Origin: Candidatus Pelagibacter sp.
Lineage (GTDB): Bacteria; Pseudomonadota; Alphaproteobacteria; Pelagibacterales; Pelagibacteraceae
Reading direction: 5' to 3'
DNA: 5,932 bases
Assembly (NCBI GenBank): GCA_028101445.1
Contig: JAOHKR010000030.1
Location: forward strand, 1-5,932
The notes beneath the pieces were generated by a model. It was not told where the DNA came from. It worked only from the letters and a program-made list of their open reading frames with translations, and made no database searches. Shown here in pieces: positions 1 through 5,932 of the stretch. Both the position numbers and the translations under genes were made by a program. Every line of letters starts with the position of its first letter. Positions within the stretch are counted from its first letter, which is position 1.

Positions 1-1206
1 GCTTGCAAATAAACTTACACTAATGGAGATATTTATTATAACCATGAATATGGAAATATATAAAGGAGTTTTAGTGTTATCTCGAGCAAAGAAAAAATTT
101 GATAAAATTTTAACTAATGCAAAAGCCGGCACTCCATAACCAAAATATTTTAGAGCATCAGCTGTAAGCTTGACATCCTTTTCAGAAAAAGATCCATATC
201 CAAATAAAGAATTAACTATTTCTTCTGAAGCTAAAATTAATCCAAGACTTGCTGGTATTGACAATAATAAAGAAAGCTCAAATGACTTACTTTGGATGTT
301 TGATAATTTTTTTATATTTTTATTTTTAAATGCCTTTGAAAGTGCGGGCAAGGAAACTGTTCCTACTGCTATTCCTGCTATTGCTAGATTAATTTGATAA
401 ACTCGATCTGCGTAATACAAGTAAGAAACAGCTCCTGCTTCATACGAAGCAATAATTGTTCCAATTAAAATATTTATTTGGGTAATACCTGATGAAAAAA
501 TACTTGGTAATAATTTTTTAAAAAAATTTTTTACTTTGTTATTCGCTTTTAATCTTAAATTCAGAGTTGGTTTATAAAATTTAAAGGTAACAAAAAACAG
601 GAATACAAGTTGCAATACTCCAGCTAATGTAACACCGTAAGACAACTGATTGGCAAAGTTTAGGTTAAGTTTATACGAAATGATCAAGCTTAAAATTAAA
701 ATAATATTTAGAATAATTGGAGCCGCTGCAGCTGCAGCAAATTTGTTATTAGAATTTAGAATACCTGAAAAAAAAGAAGAAAGACTTATGAATATTAAAA
801 AGGGAAACGTAATTCTTGTTAATTCTACTGCAAGATTAAATTTTATGCTATTTTCGACAAATCCTGGTGCGATAATAAAAACTAAATAGGGTGTAAAAAT
901 TTCTACTACTGTAACTATTAATATTAAAATTAATAATAATGAAGCTAAAATGTCGTCGGCGAATCTTTTTCCTTTTTTTTTATTCTCTATTCTCGCAGAT
1001 GTATAACTTGGAATAAATGCTGCATTAAAAGTCCCCTCTGCAAATAATCTTCTAAATGTATTAGGTAGTCTAAATGCTACAAAAAATGCATCAGCAAATA
1101 TCGATGCTCCCAAAAAAAATGCTATCAGGATATCCCTGAAATAACCTAAAATTCTACTGATTAAAGTAAAAAAACTAAATATGGAAGTTGAGGAAAGAAG
1201 GTTCAT
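1..1206 (-). CDS. murJ: Lipid II flippase MurJ (MviN), C-terminus cut by window edge
   Basis: Partial gene: 402 codons are visible and the 3' end lies beyond base 1; the family is usually about 500-530 residues. MurJ is an inner-membrane protein of the MOP superfamily that moves lipid II from the cytoplasmic to the periplasmic face for peptidoglycan synthesis. Seen here: the N-terminus MNLLSS aligns without gaps to E. coli MurJ as I recall it, with SRILG (R18), R24-D25, A29, FADAFF (D39), LPN and FRRLFAEG (R52, R53, E57) at the same numbers; several of these arginines are known to be essential in E. coli. Further on, YYADRVYQ (R268) matches the cavity arginine near position 270. Hydrophobic helices alternate with short loops throughout, and residues 157-162 are six alanines inside a helix. 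The ATG is the only plausible start: an in-frame TAA lies five codons upstream (1219-1221). No clear Shine-Dalgarno sequence is present. It is divergent from maeB. Confidence 0.96.
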   Translation of the reverse strand, partial: MNLLSSTSIFSFFTLISRILGYFRDILIAFFLGASIFADAFFVAFRLPNTFRRLFAEGTFNAAFIPSYTSARIENKKKGKRFADDILASLLLILILIVTVVEIFTPYLVFIIAPGFVENSIKFNLAVELTRITFPFLIFISLSSFFSGILNSNNKFAAAAAAPIILNIILILSLIISYKLNLNFANQLSYGVTLAGVLQLVFLFFVTFKFYKPTLNLRLKANNKVKNFFKKLLPSIFSSGITQINILIGTIIASYEAGAVSYLYYADRVYQINLAIAGIAVGTVSLPALSKAFKNKNIKKLSNIQSKSFELSLLLSIPASLGLILASEEIVNSLFGYGSFSEKDVKLTADALKYFGYGVPAFALVKILSNFFFARDNTKTPLYISIFMVIINISISVSLFAS

Positions 1207-1276
1207 ATATAATCTTAATTAAGCCATAAATATTTAGTGAATTATCATTTTTTATATTACATACTCATTTAACTAA
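1207..1276. promoter_or_regulatory. Divergent murJ / maeB spacer, presumed promoter region
   Basis: This 70-base, strongly AT-rich stretch separates the start codons of two divergent genes, so by position it should hold signals for both or overlap promoters that extend into them. A TATATT-like -10 box for maeB can be read at 1253-1258, but I find no convincing -35 partner at normal spacing, and AT-rich DNA gives such matches by chance. No clear operator, palindrome or riboswitch is seen. The function is inferred from position only. Confidence 0.35.
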
Positions 1277-3559
1277 ATGCCAAAAAAAACAGAAATTGAC
1301 CACTATACTGATAAAGAAGCACTTGATTTTCATGTAAAGGGAAAGTCAGGCAAAATTGAGATTACTTCTTCTAAGCCATTAACTACTAAAAGAGACCTTT
1401 CTTTAGCTTATTCACCTGGCGTAGCAGCTCCTGTAAAAGAAATAGCTAAAAATCCAGAACTTGCTTACGATTACACGAGTAAAGGAAATTTAGTTGCAGT
1501 AATAAGTAATGGATCTGCAATTTTAGGATTAGGGAATTTAGGTTCACTTGCATCAAAACCTGTCATGGAAGGAAAGGCAGTTTTATTTAAAAGATTTGCA
1601 GATATAGACTCTATTGATATTGAAATTGATAACAAGAATACAACATCAATAATCGAAACTATAAAAAATATAAGTGGAACTTTTGGTGGTATTAATCTCG
1701 AAGATATTGCTGCACCCGATTGTTTTATAATAGAACAAAAATTAAAGGAAATTTTAGACATACCTGTTTTTCATGATGATCAACACGGAACTGCTATTAT
1801 CACAACAGCGGCGTTAATTAATGCTTTAGATATTTCAAAAAAAAATATTACAAATGTTAAAATTGTTGTCAACGGGGCAGGTGCTTCTGCTCAGGCGTGT
1901 GCGAATTTATTTAAAAGCTCCGGTGTTAAAAATCAAAATTTAATTATGTGTGATAGCAAGGGAGTGATCTACTCGGGTAGAAAAAATATTGATCAGTTTA
2001 AATCTGGTCATGCAGTTGAAACTAAATTGAGAACTTTAAAAGAAGCAATTAAAGGTGCTGATGTTTTTTTAGGTTTGTCTGCTAAAGATGTTGTTAGCCA
2101 AGACATGGTGAAATCCATGGCAAAAAACCCAATAATTTTTGCTTGCGCTAATCCAGATCCTGAAATTAAGCCTGAACTTATTAAAGAGGTAAGAGATGAC
2201 GCAATCATTGCTACTGGAAGATCTGACTACCCCAATCAGGTTAATAACTTAATTGGATTTCCATACATATTTAGAGGTGCACTTGATGTCAGAGCAAGAG
2301 CAATCAATGAAGAAATGAAAGTTGCTGCAGCAAAAGCTATTGCGCTTCTTGCTAGAGAAAATGTACCTGATGAAGTAGTCGCAGCTTACGGCGGAGATAG
2401 ACCAAGATATGGAAAAAATTATATAATACCTTCAACTTTTGATCCACGATTGATAAGTGTAATTCCTGCTGCTGTTGCTGAAGCAGCAATAAATAGCGGA
2501 GTTGCTAGAAAAAAAATAGAAGATTTTGACCTCTATAAAGATCAACTTTCAAATCGCTTAGATCCTTCTATGTCATTGATGCAAGGTATAAATGCTAAAA
2601 TTAGAAAAAATCCAAAAAAAGTTATTTTTGCTGAAGGCGAAGATGAAAATATGCTTAAAGCTGCTATTGAATTTGGAAAAAATAAACTTGGCATACCAAT
2701 ATTAATTGGTGCCGAAAAAAGAATCAAAGAACAATTAAAAAAAATAGGTTTGGATGAAAATTATAAGATTGAGATTGTTAACTCTACAAATAAAGAAAAA
2801 AGAGAGATGTATGCAAAACATTTATATAAAAAATTACAAAGAGAGGGTCAATTAGAAAGAGATGTAGATAGGTTAGTTAGAAATGATCGTATCGCTTGGG
2901 GTTCTTCTATGATTGCTTGTAAAGATGCAGACGCAATGGTAACTGGCAATATTAGACATTACGCAGCCTCAATTGAAAAACTTAAGAAAGTAGTAGAAGC
3001 AAGACCAGGTGAAGAAATATTTGGTATGACAATGATAGTTTCTAAAGGAAAGACAATCCTTGTTGCAGATACTAATGTTAAAGATTTTCCATCCTCTGAA
3101 AGGTTAGTAAGTGTATCTAAATCTTGTGTTCGTGTTGCCCGATTATTTGGTTTCGATCCTAAAGTAGCTTTTTTATCTCATTCTACTTTTGGAAAACCTA
3201 TATCTAAAAATACTAAACATGTAAGAAACGCGATTGAAATGTTAAAGAAAGAAAAAGTTGATTTTGATTTTGATGGAGAGATGCAGCCAGATGTGGCTTT
3301 AAATCCAATTTACCAAGAAATTTACCCATTTTCAAAAATTGTAGGTAACGCGAATATTTTAATTATGCCAGCATTACACAGTGCAGCTATCTCAACAAAA
3401 CTTATGAAAGTTTTTGGAGGGGGTAAACTTATTGGTCCGCTTCTAATTGGCTTAGGTTTACCTATTGAAGTGGCTCCTTTAAGAGCAAGTACGTCTGAAA
3501 TTTTAAACTTAGCATCAATAGCAGCTTATTCTTCAGATGTTATAGATTATTCAAGTTAG
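1277..3559 (+). CDS. maeB: NADP-type malic enzyme with C-terminal phosphotransacetylase-like domain (MaeB)
   Basis: It oxidatively decarboxylates malate to pyruvate and CO2, yielding reduced nicotinamide cofactor, in the cytoplasm. At 760 residues it matches the two-domain MaeB family (E. coli 759). The malic enzyme part (about 1-425) shows AYSPGVA (catalytic Tyr45), SKPVMEGKAVLFK (Lys100 as probable general base), LEDIAAP (E142, D143) and FHDDQHGTA (D167/D168) as metal ligands, and the dinucleotide loop NGAGASA (199-205). The segment YGGDRPRYGKNYIIP (371-385) is, as I recall, alphaproteobacterial in type. The phosphotransacetylase-like part (about 430-760) ends in GPLLIGLGLPI, but the Ser-Arg pair of true phosphotransacetylases is replaced by P734-L735. 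In this family that domain is usually regulatory, binding acetyl-CoA, rather than catalytic. NADP rather than NAD is assumed from the family. The start is fixed by an in-frame TAA directly before the ATG (1274-1276); no Shine-Dalgarno is visible. The stop overlaps the convergent BON gene. Confidence 0.96.
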   Translation: MPKKTEIDHYTDKEALDFHVKGKSGKIEITSSKPLTTKRDLSLAYSPGVAAPVKEIAKNPELAYDYTSKGNLVAVISNGSAILGLGNLGSLASKPVMEGKAVLFKRFADIDSIDIEIDNKNTTSIIETIKNISGTFGGINLEDIAAPDCFIIEQKLKEILDIPVFHDDQHGTAIITTAALINALDISKKNITNVKIVVNGAGASAQACANLFKSSGVKNQNLIMCDSKGVIYSGRKNIDQFKSGHAVETKLRTLKEAIKGADVFLGLSAKDVVSQDMVKSMAKNPIIFACANPDPEIKPELIKEVRDDAIIATGRSDYPNQVNNLIGFPYIFRGALDVRARAINEEMKVAAAKAIALLARENVPDEVVAAYGGDRPRYGKNYIIPSTFDPRLISVIPAAVAEAAINSGVARKKIEDFDLYKDQLSNRLDPSMSLMQGINAKIRKNPKKVIFAEGEDENMLKAAIEFGKNKLGIPILIGAEKRIKEQLKKIGLDENYKIEIVNSTNKEKREMYAKHLYKKLQREGQLERDVDRLVRNDRIAWGSSMIACKDADAMVTGNIRHYAASIEKLKKVVEARPGEEIFGMTMIVSKGKTILVADTNVKDFPSSERLVSVSKSCVRVARLFGFDPKVAFLSHSTFGKPISKNTKHVRNAIEMLKKEKVDFDFDGEMQPDVALNPIYQEIYPFSKIVGNANILIMPALHSAAISTKLMKVFGGGKLIGPLLIGLGLPIEVAPLRASTSEILNLASIAAYSSDVIDYSS

Positions 3560-4134
3560 AGTTTGTTTCGACTTAATTCTGTTGCTAAATAAATTGAAGG
3601 AAAAATTTCATCAACATCGTAAATTTTGTTCGCTTCATTGATTACCTCTTTTTTTTCTTCCTCATCCATAGCAATTCCAAATATATAAATATTTTTATTA
3701 ATTGTCTCTAAAGTATAATTTCTTGCTTTTGTTTTTTTATTAAATATTAAAGCTGTTCTTAATTGACTGGTAATTAAAACATCTTTTGCGGTACTTTTAA
3801 AATTACTCTGCCCTTTTATGGAAATTGCATTTTTTACTGCTCTCACACCTTTCGTTTCCCAAGCCAGCTTTGTTATCTTGATTTTTTCCTCTGGCTCGTC
3901 AACTTTTCCAGAAAGAAATATTCTTCCATCTAAAACTTCTGACTGAATTGATATAAAATATTTTTTATCTACTAATACCAATCTCGCAGATAAACTTTTT
4001 TGCATTATTGTATCATCAATCTGCATTCCAATAGTTCTTGGATCAAAAGTAATATCTACACCAGCTCCAAATCTACCAACAGAGGAACAGGAGGTTAATA
4101 ATAGTATTATTAAAATGCTAATAATTTTTTTCAT
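3556..4134 (-). CDS. BON-domain outer-membrane lipoprotein, DolP/YraP-like
   Basis: A 192-residue secreted lipoprotein. Residues 1-15 form a lipoprotein signal peptide (KK, then a leucine/isoleucine stretch) ending in lipobox LTSC with Cys16 as the lipidation site; Ser at +2 predicts outer-membrane sorting by the Lol route. Two BON domains follow, about 40-107 (LDGRIFLSGKV, then GVRAVKNAI) and about 114-182 (NKNIYIFGIA, then VDEIFPSIYL), each with the typical beta-Gly turn. E. coli DolP, also a double-BON lipoprotein of about 190 residues, binds anionic phospholipid and supports outer-membrane integrity and BAM function; the same role here is inferred from architecture and from the rsmI/lpoA neighbourhood. 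The ATG lies inside the end of rsmI (17-base overlap), so the two are probably co-transcribed and translationally coupled. No Shine-Dalgarno is visible. Its TAA overlaps the TAG of maeB. No symbol is given, because orthology to dolP is not proven. Confidence 0.88.
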   Translation of the reverse strand: MKKIISILIILLLTSCSSVGRFGAGVDITFDPRTIGMQIDDTIMQKSLSARLVLVDKKYFISIQSEVLDGRIFLSGKVDEPEEKIKITKLAWETKGVRAVKNAISIKGQSNFKSTAKDVLITSQLRTALIFNKKTKARNYTLETINKNIYIFGIAMDEEEKKEVINEANKIYDVDEIFPSIYLATELSRNKL

Positions 4135-4960
4135 TTTTTATCTTTAAGCACAATTTATAAACTTCTTTTTTTTTATTACTTTCTTCAGTCTCTAAAATTA
4201 AATCAACAGTATCTTTTAAGCTATATTTTTTTAAGTACTTTTTAGCCTTGTTAACAATTTTTTCTTTATCAAAACTCTTTTTTTCAATGAGTTTTTCTGA
4301 GACTATAACAGTTAATTCACCTCTTACTCTTTCATCAAACATTTTAACTTTATCAACGTCTTCTCTTAATAAAGTTTCATGAATTTTAGTCAATTCCTTT
4401 GCTATAAGAATTTTTCTTCCAGAAAAATATTCTTTAAACATTTTTAAATAAAAGTTGATTTTTAAAGCTGGTATAAAAAAAACTTGTGAAAATAAATGTT
4501 GTGATAGGATATTTAATATTTTTTTAAGCTCGTTCTCTTTTTTGGGTAAAAAACCATAAAATAAAAAATGATCCTTAAATCCAGAAACACTCATCGCTGT
4601 AGTTATTGAGCAGACGCCGGGAATTGGAACAATTTTAATTTTTTCTTTTATGCATTGATTAACTAAGATGCGTCCTGGATCAGATAATAAAGGTGTGCCT
4701 GCATCAGAAATTAAGGATAAAATTTTACCCTGGTTGATATATTCAATGATATTCAAAACCTGTTTTTTTTCATTGAATTTGTGATAGGAAATTAATTTCT
4801 TTTTTATTTTAAAGTGATTTAATAACTTGCTTGAATGCCTTGTATCTTCACATAAAATAATGTCTGATTTTTTTAACACTTCTATAGCCCTGAAAGTAAT
4901 ATCATTGAGATTTCCAATAGGCGTAGAAACAATATATAAGCAAGGTGAAAGTAATTTCAT
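4118..4960 (-). CDS. rsmI: 16S rRNA (cytidine-1402-2'-O)-methyltransferase RsmI
   Basis: It uses S-adenosylmethionine to 2'-O-methylate C1402 in the decoding centre of 16S rRNA, together with RsmH, which methylates the base. It is a tetrapyrrole-methylase-fold protein of 280 residues (E. coli 286). Seen: STPIGNLNDITFRA (12-25), CEDTRHSSKLL (37-47), the glycine-rich SDAGTPLLSDPG (85-96), PIPGVCSITTAMSVSG (112-127), GFLPKK (136-141), AKELTKIHE (187-195) and RGELTVIV (213-220), all in family order. The C-terminal basic tail (about 225-280) corresponds to the small helical domain of RsmI. One oddity is that the family's IFYESPHRL segment is here VFFIPALKI (160-168). The ATG is preferred because an in-frame TAA lies a few codons upstream (4982-4984) with no better start between. 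It leads a probable two-gene operon with the BON lipoprotein, whose start it overlaps by 17 bases, and is divergent from the LpoA-like gene, with three bases between start codons. Confidence 0.95.
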   Translation of the reverse strand: MKLLSPCLYIVSTPIGNLNDITFRAIEVLKKSDIILCEDTRHSSKLLNHFKIKKKLISYHKFNEKKQVLNIIEYINQGKILSLISDAGTPLLSDPGRILVNQCIKEKIKIVPIPGVCSITTAMSVSGFKDHFLFYGFLPKKENELKKILNILSQHLFSQVFFIPALKINFYLKMFKEYFSGRKILIAKELTKIHETLLREDVDKVKMFDERVRGELTVIVSEKLIEKKSFDKEKIVNKAKKYLKKYSLKDTVDLILETEESNKKKEVYKLCLKIKNEKNY

Positions 4961-4963
4961 TTT
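4961..4963. other. Three-base head-to-head junction of rsmI and the LpoA-like gene
   Basis: The two ATG codons face away from each other with only TTT between them. Both promoters and both ribosome-entry regions must therefore lie within the neighbour's coding sequence. A TATATA motif at 4933-4938, inside the rsmI start region, could be a -10 box for the plus-strand gene, but no good -35 lies at 16-18 bases, so I do not call a promoter. Confidence 0.6.
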
Positions 4964-5932
4964 ATGAAAAATAAATTCATATTAACATTAATTTACATAA
5001 TATTTTTTTTTAATTCTAATCTTTTAAGTGAAGAAAATAAGATTTTAAAAGTAGGTTTACTTGCTCCACTTAGTGGTCCTTACAGCGAACTAGGTAATTC
5101 TCTTGTACATTCCTTACAGTTGGCACTAGAAGAAATAGGAAATAAAGAGATATTTATTATACCGAGGGACTCTGGGTTTAATAATAAAAAAAAACTCGAT
5201 CTAGCTATCCAAGATATTAAACTACAAGGAGTTAAAGTAATCATTGGTCCTATTACTCACGAGGAGTTTAATCATGTTAAAGAATATAATGATTTAATTT
5301 TTATTTCACCATCAAATATTAATCCAAAATTTACAAATAATATAATCAGTGTAGGTGTAAGTTTAGAGTCTCAACTCTTAGTTTTAACTGATTTCATAAA
5401 AAAACAGAAAAAAAATAAAACGGTAATAATGTTTCCAAAAAATAAATACTCAAAATTAATTGAAGAAAAATTGAATAATCTAGATTTAAAAAACTCAAGA
5501 ATATTTAAATATAGCTCAAACCCAGAGGTGCTCACTGGTGAAATTGAAATCTTAACAAATTATTCACAAAGAAAGAAAAGTTTAGAATTAAGAAAGAAAA
5601 TGTTTGAAGACAAAGAAGATGAGCAGTCGACTAAAGAATTGCAAAGATTAGAGCAGTTATATACTTTAGGTAATGTTAATTTTGACTCTGTTATAATTAT
5701 TGATTTTGGAAATAATCTTAAAAGTGTTTTAACATCTCTAGTTTATACCGATGTTGATCCAAATAAAGTTTTATTTACAACAATTAATCAATGGTTTGAC
5801 AAAAGCATATTTTATGAAAACACTATAAAAAATTTATATTATCCTTCAATCAATTATAAAGAATTTGAAAGATATAATAAAAATTATTTTAAAAAATTTA
5901 ATTCCTACCCAAGTGAAATAACTATTTTAACA
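4964..5932 (+). CDS. LpoA-like penicillin-binding-protein activator, periplasmic-binding-protein type I fold; C-terminus cut by window edge
   Basis: The first 323 codons are visible and the frame is open to the right edge. A signal peptide (KNK, then a hydrophobic stretch to about residue 20, cleavage near LLSEEN) targets it to the periplasm. The segment KVGLLAPLSGPYSELG (29-44) is the standard opening of the type I periplasmic-binding-protein fold in the LpoA C-terminal family; VKVIIGPIT (90-98) and LIFISPSN (111-118) continue it. A charged helical insertion (about 200-232, RKKSLELRKK to LQRLEQL) followed by TLGNVNFDSVIIIDFG is, as I recall, characteristic of alphaproteobacterial members. 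E. coli LpoA is an outer-membrane lipoprotein that activates PBP1A; here the amino-terminal region has no cysteine, so it is probably not lipidated. The start is supported by an in-frame TAA at 4952-4954 and no alternative between. An AAGGTGA sequence at 4942-4948 lies too far upstream (15 bases) to be an ordinary Shine-Dalgarno. The activator role is inferred from family and from divergence with rsmI; a branched-chain amino acid binding-protein relative is the alternative. Confidence 0.85.
   Translation, partial: MKNKFILTLIYIIFFFNSNLLSEENKILKVGLLAPLSGPYSELGNSLVHSLQLALEEIGNKEIFIIPRDSGFNNKKKLDLAIQDIKLQGVKVIIGPITHEEFNHVKEYNDLIFISPSNINPKFTNNIISVGVSLESQLLVLTDFIKKQKKNKTVIMFPKNKYSKLIEEKLNNLDLKNSRIFKYSSNPEVLTGEIEILTNYSQRKKSLELRKKMFEDKEDEQSTKELQRLEQLYTLGNVNFDSVIIIDFGNNLKSVLTSLVYTDVDPNKVLFTTINQWFDKSIFYENTIKNLYYPSINYKEFERYNKNYFKKFNSYPSEITILT

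Noticed and set aside
721..738. GCTGCA-type repeat with a palindromic look, possible regulatory site or small repeat.
   Set aside because: It encodes six alanines in a MurJ transmembrane helix; alternating Ala codons explain the pattern.
170..889. Plus-strand open frames of 75 and 79 codons.
   Set aside because: They lie wholly opposite murJ, whose minus-strand frame is open throughout and clearly conserved; the plus-strand products resemble nothing.
1471..2727. Minus-strand open frames of 61-96 codons opposite maeB.
   Set aside because: They are antisense shadows of a well-conserved gene, with no start context or recognisable product.
3553..3574. Short inverted repeat AAGT/ACTT at the maeB/BON junction as a terminator.
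   Set aside because: Only four base pairs with a long loop and no GC-rich stem or following T-run.
4440..4490. Possible pair of compensating frameshifts in rsmI at the eight-A run (4475-4482): the alternative frame reads FFYTSFKNQL, which superficially resembles FYES-x-HR.
   Set aside because: The alternative frame reaches a stop after a few residues and would need a second exact error to return. The frame as given aligns without gaps to the family on both sides, so substitution is the simpler reading.
4905..4938. TTGAGA (4905-4910) with TATATA (4933-4938) as a sigma-70 promoter for the LpoA-like gene.
   Set aside because: The spacer is 22 bases, too long for a normal promoter, and AT-rich sequence makes such matches common.
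1..5932. Search for an undescribed system: CRISPR-like repeats, toxin-antitoxin pairs, phage or transposon genes, tRNA or riboswitch structures.
   Set aside because: All sequence is accounted for by five recognisable housekeeping genes and a 70-base spacer; no repeats, small orphan genes or structured RNAs were seen.

Overview
The window is AT-rich, tightly packed bacterial chromosome holding five protein genes and almost no intergenic DNA. Gene content, protein style (Lys/Ile/Asn-rich, AT-ending codons), very short spacers and an alphaproteobacterial type of malic enzyme suggest a streamlined marine alphaproteobacterium, most likely of the SAR11/Pelagibacterales group. That assignment is inference from style and gene content, since no marker gene such as rRNA is present.

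Layout, left to right. (1) Bases 1-1206, minus strand: the first 402 codons of murJ, the lipid II flippase; its C-terminus lies beyond the left edge. (2) Bases 1207-1276: a 70-base divergent spacer that must carry the start signals of murJ and maeB. (3) Bases 1277-3559, plus strand: maeB, a malic enzyme fused to a phosphotransacetylase-like domain. (4) Bases 3556-4134, minus strand: a two-BON-domain outer-membrane lipoprotein of the DolP/YraP type, whose stop codon overlaps that of maeB. (5) Bases 4118-4960, minus strand: rsmI, the 16S rRNA C1402 2'-O-methyltransferase, overlapping the BON gene by 17 bases. (6) Bases 4964-5932, plus strand: the first 323 codons of an LpoA-like protein (penicillin-binding-protein activator family), starting three bases from the rsmI start and running off the right edge.

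Two themes can be read. murJ, the LpoA-like gene and the BON lipoprotein all concern the cell envelope: lipid II export, peptidoglycan synthase activation and outer-membrane integrity. The group LpoA-like / rsmI / BON lipoprotein mirrors the E. coli region rsmI-lpoA-yraN-diaA-dolP, with rsmI and lpoA divergent in both. maeB is central metabolism, joining malate to pyruvate and NADPH supply.

I see no mobile element, CRISPR array, RNA gene or unknown multigene system. The points most worth a second look are a degenerated FYES-x-HR motif in an otherwise canonical RsmI, an LpoA-like protein with no lipoprotein cysteine, and the extreme compaction at three gene junctions.
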